From: Prevotellaceae bacterium
Lineage (GTDB): Bacteria; Bacteroidota; Bacteroidia; Bacteroidales; Paludibacteraceae
Length of the DNA stretch: 64,000 nt
NCBI GenBank assembly: GCA_020636675.1
Contig: JACJXK010000007.1
Coordinates: 1-64,000, forward strand
Direction: 5' to 3'
Below are positions 8,703-16,947 of the stretch, piece by piece. How positions within the stretch are numbered: position 1 is the stretch's first letter; each line of letters opens with the position of its first letter. Made by a program: the position numbers and the translations under genes. A model generated the notes under the pieces. That model did not search any database. It worked only from the letters and a program-made list of their open reading frames with translations, and was not told the origin of the DNA.

Positions 8703-10742
8703 ACTTTCCATCAAGAAAGCCCCAGACTCCACCACATCATGAAACTTCACATTAGAGCCTTCACATTCCTTTCTGAGACGGCTTCTATATTTCCTTGAAA
8801 TGGAGCTGTCAAACACCAACAATCCATATTCGAAGATAGAGTTAATTTCCGCCACGGAATAATCTACGTTGCCACTCAGGACCAAGACGTCCACATTCAT
8901 CAGTCTCCCTGCTTCTTTGTTTTTGAAGGAGGAGTCACGCAGACAGAAGATGCGGCGGCCTCCTATCTCAAAATAATCTCTATCACAACATTCCGGCATC
9001 GTAGCATTCTTCTCCATCCAGAAATTAGAGACATGAGGTCTGACCATCTCCATCGGCACATTGGAAGTGACGTAATTTCTTCCTCGCCCAAAACAATTAA
9101 GGACAGACGCATTTTTTATATTATAAACAGCGAACATCTCCTCTTTGCTCTTGTCGTATTTCAGACAAACAGAATAGCAAAGATAAAAAAGGAGCGAGGT
9201 CATAGACAGATAGAGAAGACGGGAGGAGCGCAAGACGAGATAGGAAGAGAATAGAAGGATAGCCAGAAAAACGAGAAAGACATCCATCCTTCCGAAACCC
9301 ACATCGGAAATCGTAGCACAAGGCATACTCTCAATGATACGGACAGAAACATTCATCACCTTCAGCACAACATTGAGCACATCAGACACCAACTCACCAA
9401 CCAACGATAACTCCGGCAAGACCATCAGGAAAATGGTCAGATAGATGATTACCGCAGATAGAGGGACAACCACAAACCCGGAGAGCCAAAAATAATTGGC
9501 AAACTGATGAAAATAGAACAATGAGATGGGTAATGTTCCGATCTGAGCGGCCAAGGAGACCGAAAACAGAGACCATAACTTCTCAGGCAACCAGCCATCG
9601 AACGTAAAGACAGAGTGGATTCTCGGTTGAAAAAACACAATTGACAGCACCGCCGCAAAACTCAACTGGAAGCTGACATCAAACAGATATGACGGATGAC
9701 AGAGAAGCATGAAAAAAGCAGAAGCCGCCACCGTATTATAAATGGACGATTTGCGGCCGATGGACATTCCTATGCACACAAAAGACAGCATCACGGAGGA
9801 GCGGACAACAGAAGATGGCAGCCCTGTCACAAAGGCATACGTCCACAAAGCCAACAACAACAAAACGGCACGGAACAGCTTCCATCTCCCCGGAGGCCAA
9901 AACAGATTGAGAATAAAACTGAAGACAAAAAACACCACACCCACATGCAGTCCGCTCACCGCCAAGATATGACTTGCCCCCGTGCGGGCATAACTCTCTT
10001 TCGTCTCTACATCCATATACTCGCGGCAACCCAGCACCATAGCAGAAAGCACACCAAACTCTTCTTCAGCGAAACCATACTTCGACAACTTTGACAATAA
10101 GAGTCTACGAACTTCCATAGCATGAGCCTTCAACGAAATTCGGCCAACGGAACCCAACCTCTTCCATTTGCCGGCCGGCAAATAAAGAGATCCGGATATG
10201 CCTTGGCTGCGCAGATATGTAGCATAATCAAACTCTTCCGGATTTAGTTTCGACTCCCGGAACAGATTGTCAGGAAAGGCCAATACGTCGCCACACCTCA
10301 GAGACTTGGACACACTGTCTTTCCTCACATACAAAAGCAATAGGCAATCACGGTCAGATGTGCCTCCCGAATCCCGACAAGACATGGAGACCAAACACTT
10401 CACGGTCGAAGGTTTCTCCTCCGGCACCTCCACCACCTCAGACAGAAGCAAGACACCGTCACCATTCCTTGGCATCCAGAAGGAAGACACTTCCCTTTCG
10501 GCAAGCATCGCACCCAAGGAAGCGACAAACAGAAACAACGACACGCCAAATGTCCAATCATAACGATAACTTCCTCTAACAGACGAGAGCAGAAAAGAAA
10601 AACACAACAAAGAGGAAAACACACACACCAAGACAGACACCATCTCCGGACAATCAAGATACTTGCCACACACAATTCCTAAAAGGAGAGGAAGAAGCAA
10701 ACGAACAAAAGGCATCTTATGCAAGAACAAAAAAGACCTCAT
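8691..10742 (-). CDS. comEC: ComEC/Rec2-family membrane protein
   Basis: A 683-residue polytopic membrane protein of the ComEC/Rec2 family, the channel for single-stranded DNA entry in competent bacteria. An N-terminal DUF4131-type region (about 1-200, with an OB-like soluble part) is followed by the Competence domain, including SHILAVSGLHVGVVFFVFS near residue 260 and about eight hydrophobic helices. After residue 545 a soluble tail remains that is shorter and less conserved than the metallo-beta-lactamase domain of Bacillus ComEC, as is common in Bacteroidota. It lies 167 bases downstream of rpe on the same strand. Competence itself cannot be inferred from this gene alone. Confidence 0.88.
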   Translation of the reverse strand: MRSFLFLHKMPFVRLLLPLLLGIVCGKYLDCPEMVSVLVCVFSSLLCFSFLLSSVRGSYRYDWTFGVSLFLFVASLGAMLAEREVSSFWMPRNGDGVLLLSEVVEVPEEKPSTVKCLVSMSCRDSGGTSDRDCLLLLYVRKDSVSKSLRCGDVLAFPDNLFRESKLNPEEFDYATYLRSQGISGSLYLPAGKWKRLGSVGRISLKAHAMEVRRLLLSKLSKYGFAEEEFGVLSAMVLGCREYMDVETKESYARTGASHILAVSGLHVGVVFFVFSFILNLFWPPGRWKLFRAVLLLLALWTYAFVTGLPSSVVRSSVMLSFVCIGMSIGRKSSIYNTVAASAFFMLLCHPSYLFDVSFQLSFAAVLSIVFFQPRIHSVFTFDGWLPEKLWSLFSVSLAAQIGTLPISLFYFHQFANYFWLSGFVVVPLSAVIIYLTIFLMVLPELSLVGELVSDVLNVVLKVMNVSVRIIESMPCATISDVGFGRMDVFLVFLAILLFSSYLVLRSSRLLYLSMTSLLFYLCYSVCLKYDKSKEEMFAVYNIKNASVLNCFGRGRNYVTSNVPMEMVRPHVSNFWMEKNATMPECCDRDYFEIGGRRIFCLRDSSFKNKEAGRLMNVDVLVLSGNVDYSVAEINSIFEYGLLVFDSSISRKYRSRLRKECEGSNVKFHDVVESGAFLMESHNE

Positions 10743-10909
10743 ATAAAATCAGAATTTTCACGAAACAAAAATCGAAATCAAAACTCCACTTTCACTCAAA
10801 CACAAAAAGGGAGGTTCAAAACTCCACAAACAAGGAAGAGAAAAAAACAGGTACGGCGGGAAAAGACAGGAGAATCGGAATGACGCACACTCCAACTCTC
10901 CCTTCAGAT

Positions 10910-11560
10910 TTAAAGACGTTTCAGATTTGATATCGTCTCCGTAGGATTTTCGGCACCGAAAACAAAACTTCCAGCCACTAACACATCAGCACCAGCATCA
11001 AGCAGACGTTTGCCCGTTTCGTAATTCACACCACCATCAATCTCAATGACAGCCGGAGAGTTGCGTTTCACAATCAGTTCCTTCAGCCGACGAGTCTTAT
11101 CTATGGTATTCTCTATAAACTTCTGTCCTCCGAAGCCAGGATTGACAGACATTAGCATCACCAAATCCACATCCGGAACAATCTCCTCCAACACAGAAAC
11201 CGGAGTGTGGGGATTAAGCGTCACACCCGCCTTCATCCCCAACGACTTGATGCGCTGTATGGAGCGGTGCAGATGCACGCAAGCTTCATAATGCACATTT
11301 AGCACAGAAGCTCCCAGACGATGGAAGTCATCAATAAACTTGTCCGGTTCCACAATCATAAGATGAACATCAAGCGGTTTGGTGCAAAACTTGCCCACAC
11401 TGGCAATGATCGGCATACCGAAAGAGATATTCGGCACAAAAACGCCGTCCATTATATCAAGATGAAGCCAATCCGCCTCACTGTTATTTATCATTTCCAC
11501 ATCCCTGCGCAGATTTCCGAAATCAGCGGAGAGTAAAGATGGTGCTATCAAATGTGCCAT
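10910..11560 (-). CDS. rpe: Ribulose-phosphate 3-epimerase
   Basis: A 216-residue TIM-barrel enzyme that interconverts ribulose 5-phosphate and xylulose 5-phosphate in the pentose phosphate pathway. Typical motifs are APSLLSADFGNL at the N terminus, LHLDIMDGVFVPNISFG (metal-binding His and Asp), DVHLMI, MSVNPGFGGQKFI and EIDGGVN, with VAGSFVFG as the phosphate-binding end. Full normal length. It is the first gene of the rpe-comEC unit; a -7 box lies 64-72 bases upstream. Confidence 0.96.
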   Translation of the reverse strand: MAHLIAPSLLSADFGNLRRDVEMINNSEADWLHLDIMDGVFVPNISFGMPIIASVGKFCTKPLDVHLMIVEPDKFIDDFHRLGASVLNVHYEACVHLHRSIQRIKSLGMKAGVTLNPHTPVSVLEEIVPDVDLVMLMSVNPGFGGQKFIENTIDKTRRLKELIVKRNSPAVIEIDGGVNYETGKRLLDAGADVLVAGSFVFGAENPTETISNLKRL

Positions 11561-11623
11561 ATATCCTAATCTTTTTATTTATTCCACAGAATGAAAATTC
11601 GGAGAAGAGCCTCCAATCATGAT

Positions 11624-11632
11624 GCAAAAATA
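11624..11632 (-). promoter_or_regulatory. Putative -7 box for rpe
   Basis: The minus strand reads TAttTTTGC, matching TAnnTTTG. The predicted start near 11617 would leave a leader of about 57 bases. No TTTG -33 box is evident. Confidence 0.5.
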
Positions 11633-11825
11633 GCCTTTTGTAATGAGAGATAAAAACGGAAGGCAAGCAACGTGAAAAAATAAATGGAAGAGTCGTCCAA
11701 AATCGTCAGAGCAACAGGCCTTCCCCTCCGCCAACACAAAAAAAGACAAACAACAGATGCTGGAATGCCCTATAGACTCTTTTTGCGAACACAAGTCATT
11801 TTTCAACAGTTACGTACAAGAAAAA

Positions 11826-11854
11826 AGGCGGAAAGAAAATAATTCTTTCCGCCT
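11826..11854 (-). terminator. Terminator of the ribonuclease G gene
   Basis: The 12-base arms AGGCGGAAAGAA (11826-11837) and TTCTTTCCGCCT (11843-11854) are perfectly complementary around a 5-base loop. On the minus strand a TTTTT tract follows at once. It begins 24 bases after the rng stop. Confidence 0.85.
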
Positions 11855-11877
11855 GAACTTTTCTTCAGAGGTCATCT

Positions 11878-13470
11878 TTATCCTTTAGAAGAGACAGTCT
11901 CCACCTCTTCCCTCAGATCAAGTTCATTGCCATGCTCATCAAAAAATTGATACTGCAGGAACGAAAGGTTCTGAGAAGGAACAAGCGAAAATGACGACTT
12001 GAACTTACGCTTCCACTTCCATTTCAGGGTAAAGAAAGGGAATCCTTGATTTATGAACGCCGCAATATAAGGGTGAACCATCAGTTTAAACCGCTTAATT
12101 TTGAGGACATTCGTCAGATAATCAATCTTGTTCTCCAATGCATCTACGAACAAGATAGAAGGCTGGGAAACTCCTTTCCCATAGCACGTAGGACAGACTT
12201 CCTCTGTGTTTATGTGCATCTCCGGACGTACGCGTTGACGTGTGATCTGCATCAATCCAAATTTACTGAGCTGCAAGATGTTATGTCTGGCACGATCATG
12301 CGCCATATTTTCCCTCATCCTATCATACAGCTTCTGTCTGTTTTCGGGCTTCACCATATCAATGAAGTCCACGACAATAATGCCACCCATATCCCTTAGG
12401 CGCAATTGCCGGGCAATCTCGTCACCGGCGGCAAGGTTCACCTCAATGGCGTTGGCCTCCTGATCGTTGCCGGCCCTCGATTTATTTCCGCTATTCACAT
12501 CTATTACGTGCATAGCCTCCGTATGCTCTATGATCAAGTAGGCCCCGTTTTTGAACGAAACCGTCCTTCCGAATCCCGATTTGACCTGCTTTGTAATGCC
12601 GAAATGGTCAAAGATAGGGAGTTCGTCATCATACAACTTAACTATACCCACCCGCTCCGGAGCAATCTGGCTCACATAATCACAGACCTCTTCGTAGATC
12701 TTGCGATCGTTGACATGAATGCTTTCGAACGAAGGATTAAAGATATCCCTCAATATGCTCACTGCCCGGCCACTCTCCTCGCAGAGCAATACAGGCAACT
12801 TCGTAGATTTGCTGGCCTTGGCAATACCGTCCTCCCAACGTTTCACCAACGCCTTGAGTTCGGAGTCCAACTCCTTCACATCCACGCCTTCGGCCACGGT
12901 ACGAACAATCACTCCGAAATTCTTCGGTTTGATGTTCCGCATCAACTGCTTGATACGGCTGCGCTCCTCCTGCGACTTGATTTTCTGGGATACATAGACC
13001 TTGTCGGCAAACGGCATCAACACGAGGTAACGTCCGGCAATAGAAACCTCCGACGTCAACCTTGGCCCCTTCGTAGAGATGGGCTCTTTTGCTATTTGGA
13101 CAAGAATCTCCTGACCTTGGACAAGCACATCGGCAATGGAGCCGTTCTTGTCCAAATCTTTCTTCAACTGAAATTTGGATAATGACGGAATACGTTTCCT
13201 GTTATTCAACAACTCTTTGGTATAGGCAGCAACCGAAGCAAACTGCGGACCAAGATCCTGATAATGAAGAAACGCACCCTTCTCGTAACCCACGTCAACG
13301 AATGAAGCATTTAGTCCGGGCATCAATTTCCGCACCTTTGCCAAATAGATATCGCCTACAGAAAAAGAGTCCGATTGAATCTCCCTGTTAAATTCAACCA
13401 ACTTCTTCTCCTCCAAAAGTGCGATGGAAATTTTGGATGCTTGAACATCAATTACTAATTCGTTATTCAT
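11878..13470 (-). CDS. rng: Ribonuclease E/G family protein
   Basis: A 530-residue endoribonuclease of the RNase G type, acting in rRNA 5' maturation and mRNA turnover. In order it shows an S1 RNA-binding region (about 37-125, with GDIYLAKVRKLMPGLNASFV), the 5'-sensor/RNase H-like core, and the catalytic site with IDVNSG near 325 and GGIIVVDFIDM near 362, whose Asp residues bind Mg2+. The zinc-link is CPTCYGKG near 441. It lacks the long disordered scaffold of E. coli RNase E, so RNase G is the better name. Its own terminator lies downstream, and a separate terminator ends the HU transcript upstream, so it is probably a single-gene unit. Confidence 0.94.
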   Translation of the reverse strand: MNNELVIDVQASKISIALLEEKKLVEFNREIQSDSFSVGDIYLAKVRKLMPGLNASFVDVGYEKGAFLHYQDLGPQFASVAAYTKELLNNRKRIPSLSKFQLKKDLDKNGSIADVLVQGQEILVQIAKEPISTKGPRLTSEVSIAGRYLVLMPFADKVYVSQKIKSQEERSRIKQLMRNIKPKNFGVIVRTVAEGVDVKELDSELKALVKRWEDGIAKASKSTKLPVLLCEESGRAVSILRDIFNPSFESIHVNDRKIYEEVCDYVSQIAPERVGIVKLYDDELPIFDHFGITKQVKSGFGRTVSFKNGAYLIIEHTEAMHVIDVNSGNKSRAGNDQEANAIEVNLAAGDEIARQLRLRDMGGIIVVDFIDMVKPENRQKLYDRMRENMAHDRARHNILQLSKFGLMQITRQRVRPEMHINTEEVCPTCYGKGVSQPSILFVDALENKIDYLTNVLKIKRFKLMVHPYIAAFINQGFPFFTLKWKWKRKFKSSFSLVPSQNLSFLQYQFFDEHGNELDLREEVETVSSKG

Positions 13471-13555
13471 CTATAATAAAATTTTGAAAATGCTATTTTT
13501 ATAGCCGCAAACAGAAATAATCTTTTCTTTTTTTAGTAATCTCAAAAAACAAAGA

Positions 13556-13585
13556 ACAAACTTGATGGATATCCATTAAGTTTGT
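13556..13585 (-). terminator. Terminator of the HU / small basic protein transcript
   Basis: ACAAACTTGATGG (13556-13568) and CCATTAAGTTTGT (13573-13585) form a 13-base stem with one internal mismatch and a 4-base loop. On the minus strand a T-rich stretch with TTTTTTG follows. It lies 34 bases after the stop of the 29-codon gene. Confidence 0.65.
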
Positions 13586-13619
13586 CCTTGCTCTTTTTAA
13601 GATAAATCACATCGCGTAA

Positions 13620-13709
13620 TTAATGTTTCTTATGACGATTCTTCTTCAATCTTTTTTTACGCTTATGTGTTGACATTTTATGTCTTTTTCTTTTCTTACC
13701 ACTTGGCAT
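13620..13709 (-). CDS. 29-residue basic protein of the COX24/AURKAIP1 type (probable ribosomal protein)
   Basis: A tiny frame encodes MPSGKKRKRHKMSTHKRKKR followed by LKKNRHKKH, then a TAA stop. More than half of its residues are Lys, Arg or His. The pattern KKRKRHKM-THKRKKRLKKNRHK is the signature of the COX24/AURKAIP1 (mS38-like) domain, known from mitochondrial small-subunit protein mS38 and mycobacterial bS22, and short Bacteroidota members are commonly annotated. The minus-strand sequence AAGGAT just before the ATG may act as ribosome binding site. It lies 33 bases after HU and before a terminator, so HU and this gene are likely cotranscribed. Family membership is from memory of the motif; ribosome binding here is inferred. 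Confidence 0.8.
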   Translation of the reverse strand: MPSGKKRKRHKMSTHKRKKRLKKNRHKKH

Positions 13710-13742
13710 ATCCTTAATATTTAAAAAGTTAATTAATAAGTC

Positions 13743-14018
13743 TTATTTCTTTACTTCTGAGACAAAAGTCTTAGCCGGCTTGAATGCTGGAATGTTATGC
13801 TCAGGAATGATGATCGTTGTATTCTTTGATATATTACGGGCGGTCTTCTCTGCTCTCTTCTTTACGATAAAAGAACCGAATCCTCTCAAATATACATTTT
13901 CTCCATTGCTCAATGATTTCTTGACCTCATCCATAAATGATTCAACCGTCTTCAAAACGTCAAGTTTATCAATCCCAGTCGATTTTGAAATTTCATTAAC
14001 GATATCCGCTTTTGTCAT
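13743..14018 (-). CDS. HU/IHF-family DNA-binding protein
   Basis: A 91-residue nucleoid protein that bends DNA as a dimer. The N-terminal helices (MTKADIVNEISKSTGIDKLDVLKTVESFM) and the signature GENVYLRGFGSFIVKKR, followed by the DNA-embracing arm with IIIPEHNIPAFKPAK, define the HU/IHF family. The length is the standard one. A good -7 box lies 58-66 bases upstream, and the small basic ribosomal-type gene follows in the same direction. Confidence 0.95.
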   Translation of the reverse strand: MTKADIVNEISKSTGIDKLDVLKTVESFMDEVKKSLSNGENVYLRGFGSFIVKKRAEKTARNISKNTTIIIPEHNIPAFKPAKTFVSEVKK

Positions 14019-14075
14019 CTCGATAAAATTTATTTTGTTATACTTAAATGCTTTAGAGTGTTCAAATTTTGGTCT

Positions 14076-14084
14076 GCAAATATA
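14076..14084 (-). promoter_or_regulatory. Putative -7 box for the HU gene
   Basis: The minus strand reads TAtaTTTGC, a full match to TAnnTTTG, predicting a start near 14069 and a leader of about 50 bases. Confidence 0.55.
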
Positions 14085-14253
14085 GAGGTTTAATTGTTAA
14101 TAAAAAAACATTGAATATATTTTTTTGGCAGTAATCAGATTATAAATCGCAATTTATAAACTTCTTAGCCTCCGTTCTATATAAGAGGTCATCGAATTCA
14201 TAGCATCCGGTCTTTTTTTATTTCAAAATAAGAAACATTTTCTCAAATTTTTC

Positions 14254-14261
14254 TACATTTG
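14254..14261 (+). promoter_or_regulatory. Putative -7 box for ssb (decides the start codon)
   Basis: TAcaTTTG matches the -7 consensus. Transcription would begin near 14268. The in-frame upstream candidates TTG 14259 and ATG 14265 would then lie before or at the transcription start, supporting the ATG at 14310 as the real ssb start. Confidence 0.55.
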
Positions 14262-14309
14262 TCAATGTTTGAACAAAATCAATTACTAATTTCTAAATTC
14301 TACGAAAAA

Positions 14310-14777
14310 ATGTCAGTAAACAAAGTCATCTTAGTTGGAAACGTAGGAAAAGATCCAGACGTTCGCTATGTAGATCAAAACACACCTGTTGCAAACTTCA
14401 CTCTCGCCACGACAGACAGAGGCTACACCTCACAAAACGGGACCGTCGTACCAGACCGGACGGAATGGCACAACATCGTGGCATGGAGAGGACTTGCCAA
14501 AATTGCGGAAAGCTATATCCGTAAAGGTTCGTCCATTTATGTAGAAGGGAAACTCCGCACCCGCAACTGGCAAGACCAGAACGGAGCAACAAGATACATC
14601 ACCGAAGTCTATGCAGAAAGCATAGAGTTGCTCGGCAAACGGCCAGAAGGCGGCGCCGCTCCGCTAAACACGCAGGCGCCTCAACAGACATACAACCAGA
14701 ACTCCGTCCAAGCATCGGCAATGCCGGAATCCCAGCCCGCCTCCAATGACGAGAAGAAAGACGACCTTCCATTCTGA
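14310..14777 (+). CDS. ssb: Single-stranded DNA-binding protein
   Basis: A 155-residue protein from the ATG at 14310 (MSVNKVILVGNVGKDPDVRY); the frame is open 17 codons further upstream, but those would precede the promoter box. The OB-fold core covers residues 1-105, with the usual WHNIVAWRGLAKIAESYIRKG and YVEGKLRTRNWQDQNGATRY. A Gln/Ala/Pro-rich flexible linker follows, and the acidic tip DDLPF recruits partner repair and replication proteins. Many Bacteroidales have mutY directly upstream of ssb; here only a 291-base gap separates HU from ssb. Confidence 0.96.
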   Translation: MSVNKVILVGNVGKDPDVRYVDQNTPVANFTLATTDRGYTSQNGTVVPDRTEWHNIVAWRGLAKIAESYIRKGSSIYVEGKLRTRNWQDQNGATRYITEVYAESIELLGKRPEGGAAPLNTQAPQQTYNQNSVQASAMPESQPASNDEKKDDLPF

Positions 14778-14791
14778 TGGTTGTCCAACAA

Positions 14792-14822
14792 TTGAAGAAT
14801 CATTTTTATTTACTATATTTGC
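14792..14822 (+). promoter_or_regulatory. Putative promoter between ssb and gldE
   Basis: TTG (14792-14794; three of four -33 bases, preceded by A) and TAtaTTTGC (14814-14822) are separated by 19 bases. The predicted start (about 14829) falls inside the left arm of the hairpin at 14822-14846. Confidence 0.5.
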
Positions 14823-14846
14823 AAGGACGGAAAATTTCCGTCCTTG
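14822..14846 (+). terminator. Hairpin/terminator after ssb
   Basis: CAAGGACGGAAA (14822-14833) and TTTCCGTCCTTG (14835-14846) are perfect complements and are followed by TTTGTTT. It begins 45 bases after the ssb stop and sits directly on the promoter box of gldE. Confidence 0.7.
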
Positions 14847-14870
14847 TTTGTTTAACAAATACAAAAGCAA

Positions 14871-16199
14871 TTGGACCCTTCCTCTTATTTTTCGGGCTTA
14901 ACAGACGGCATTCCATCCCAACCTTGGGACACATGGACGTATATGGCCACCTTCTTCTTACTAGTTTTATCGGCAACAACAATGACCGTCAGCTCTTATT
15001 TCGAGACATTCCTTTTCTCCCTGTCCGTCAAAGACATCACCATTCTAAAAACTTCAAAAGACACGAACGAGACGAAGTATCGATTCTTACTGAAATCTCC
15101 GCAAAGGATTCTGGGCACGCTGGTGGTCTCCAAGTACACCTCCATGCTGTTAATGGTATGTTGCCTGACGCTTCTCCTCCTCAATGTCGGATTCTCGGCA
15201 TCCGTTCCCAAATGGATTCCAATCCTATGCACATTCGCAAGCTGCCTCATCTCCATACTCATCTTCGAGGAGCTGCTGCCCAACCTGCTGTTTCAGAAGA
15301 GCAAAGCAGCCTTCCCTTCTCACACCTATCCACTGATTAAGGTGATGGACAAACTACTATACCCGCTGACCTATGGGCTGATGAAGTTCACCACCATCAT
15401 AGACAGAAGGATGGAGACAAAGACACAACACAACATCTCCATCGAAGAGCTTTCTGAAACGCTCAAGCTGACGGCGGTAGAGAAAAAAGACGAGAAGGAC
15501 ATTTTGCAAGGAATCGTAAACTTCGGGAAAATAAACGTGGACGAAATCATGAAACCACGGGTTGACATCGTAGACATCGACATAAAAAGCAGCTTCGAGA
15601 CCGTCATCAACACCATCCGCGAGTCCGAATACTCCAGACTACCCGTCTATGAAGACTCCATCGACAACGTAAAAGGAATACTCTACATCAAAGACATACT
15701 CCAACATATCGGCAAAGACAAGAACTTCGGATGGCAAAGCCTAGTACGGAAAGCTTATTTCGTGCCAGAGACAAAGAAGATAGATGACCTGATGAAGGAA
15801 TTTCAGGACAAAAGGATCCACATGGCCATCGTCGTGGACGAATTTGGAGGCACCGCCGGCATCGTGACGCTAGAAGACATTTTGGAGGTCATCGTGGGCG
15901 ACATCTGCGACGAGCACGACGAGGACGAGCACAAGCTGTACAGCTCCATCGACGAGCACAACTTCATATTGGAAGGCAAACTTGCGCTGAACGACTTCTT
16001 CAAAATCAAAAACATTGACAAGGAGAAGTTCAACGACATAGATTCCGACGCCGACACGCTGGCTGGGCTTCTGCTCGAAATAAACGGAGACATTCCTTCG
16101 CCCGGCGACACCATCGAACACGAAGGCTACGTCTTCAAAATTGTTTCGGCAGATAACCGCCGCATAAAAAAAATAAAGCTTCAAATTCCGAAAAAGTAA
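14871..16199 (+). CDS. gldE: GldE-like membrane protein with CBS and CorC_HlyC domains
   Basis: A 442-residue protein of the hemolysin-C/CNNM-like superfamily; in Bacteroidota the gldD-adjacent member is called GldE. A membrane part (about 23-170, three or four hydrophobic segments) is followed by a linker with VDEIMKPRVDIVDIDIK, a CBS pair (about 225-345, with SRLPVYEDSIDNVKGILYIK and AIVVDEFGGTAGIVTLEDIL) and a C-terminal CorC_HlyC domain. In gliding Flavobacteria it supports GldD function; in non-gliding Bacteroidales its role is unknown, perhaps lipoprotein or ion handling. The start is a TTG at 14871, with an ATG at 14943 as alternative. gldD follows 123 bases downstream. Confidence 0.85.
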   Translation: MDPSSYFSGLTDGIPSQPWDTWTYMATFFLLVLSATTMTVSSYFETFLFSLSVKDITILKTSKDTNETKYRFLLKSPQRILGTLVVSKYTSMLLMVCCLTLLLLNVGFSASVPKWIPILCTFASCLISILIFEELLPNLLFQKSKAAFPSHTYPLIKVMDKLLYPLTYGLMKFTTIIDRRMETKTQHNISIEELSETLKLTAVEKKDEKDILQGIVNFGKINVDEIMKPRVDIVDIDIKSSFETVINTIRESEYSRLPVYEDSIDNVKGILYIKDILQHIGKDKNFGWQSLVRKAYFVPETKKIDDLMKEFQDKRIHMAIVVDEFGGTAGIVTLEDILEVIVGDICDEHDEDEHKLYSSIDEHNFILEGKLALNDFFKIKNIDKEKFNDIDSDADTLAGLLLEINGDIPSPGDTIEHEGYVFKIVSADNRRIKKIKLQIPKK

Positions 16200-16294
16200 G
16201 AAAAAAACGCACGGACAACCATTCCGACAAATGTTAAATGACATATAACATTCCATTTTCACGTCAAATCATTACATCGTGCTCAAAAAACAAA

Positions 16295-16303
16295 TATTTT
16301 TGC
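16295..16303 (+). promoter_or_regulatory. Putative -7 box for gldD
   Basis: TAttTTTGC matches TAnnTTTG and lies 20 bases before the gldD ATG, so the leader would be only about 13 bases. Confidence 0.5.
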
Positions 16304-16322
16304 ATTCAAAAACAGGAATAAA

Positions 16323-16919
16323 ATGAAAAGGTTCATTCAGACTATCGTCATTCTAGGCATCTGCGCCTTCAGCTTCTCCTCCTGCACGGAATACACACCA
16401 AAGCCCAAAGGATACTTCCGGATAGACTTGCCACAACAGAAGCACTATGCCAAATTCGAAGAGCCGCACTATCCCTTCTCTTTCGAGTATTCAGACATGG
16501 CCAAAGTGATTCCGCCATCCAAGAAGAACGAGGAGAACTCCTTTTGGGTGGACATTGCATATCCATCCATCAACGCAAGAATATATTGCAGTTATAAACC
16601 CATCAAAGGGAATTTTCAGGAGATAGCCGAAGACTCCCGAACTTTCGTCTATAAACATACGGTCAAGGCCGACGGCATCACTGAGCAGCCCTATGAAAAT
16701 TCGGACAGACATGTCTACGGCATTCTGTACGAGCTGAAAGGAAACACCGCATCCAACTATCAGTTCATACTGACAGACAGTACGGAACACTTCTTCAGAG
16801 GAGCACTATACTTCAACTCGTCACCCAACAAAGACTCCATAGCACCCGTCGCTAAATTCATAAAGGAAGACATCATTAAAATGATAGAAACCTTCGAATG
16901 GGAAAAACAGCAGAAATAA
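16323..16919 (+). CDS. gldD: GldD-like lipoprotein
   Basis: A 198-residue lipoprotein. The signal sequence ends in a lipobox with Cys21 (FSFSSCTEY), and the segment PKPKGYFRIDLPQQKHY directly after it is typical of GldD. GldD is required for gliding and type IX secretion in Flavobacterium, but homologues are widespread in non-motile Bacteroidales. The order gldE-gldD supports the name. gldG starts 29 bases downstream, so the two are likely cotranscribed. Confidence 0.88.
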   Translation: MKRFIQTIVILGICAFSFSSCTEYTPKPKGYFRIDLPQQKHYAKFEEPHYPFSFEYSDMAKVIPPSKKNEENSFWVDIAYPSINARIYCSYKPIKGNFQEIAEDSRTFVYKHTVKADGITEQPYENSDRHVYGILYELKGNTASNYQFILTDSTEHFFRGALYFNSSPNKDSIAPVAKFIKEDIIKMIETFEWEKQQK

Positions 16920-16947
16920 AACAAACGGACAATGCACTTATAAGATA

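Larger units (their letters stand above)
11561..11877. other. Intergenic region rpe to rng
   Basis: It holds the rpe -7 box (11624-11632) and the rng terminator (11826-11854). Between them (about 11650-11820) I see no supported gene; a 75-codon minus-strand frame there has no family features. Confidence 0.55.

Noticed and set aside
11579..11806. 75-codon minus-strand frame between rpe and rng
   Set aside because: It overlaps the rpe promoter box and reads as random Cys/Phe/Ser-rich sequence.
12406..13182. 258-codon plus-strand frame opposite ribonuclease G
   Set aside because: It lies fully antisense to a well-conserved gene and its translation shows no family features; it is a shadow of the biased codon use of rng.
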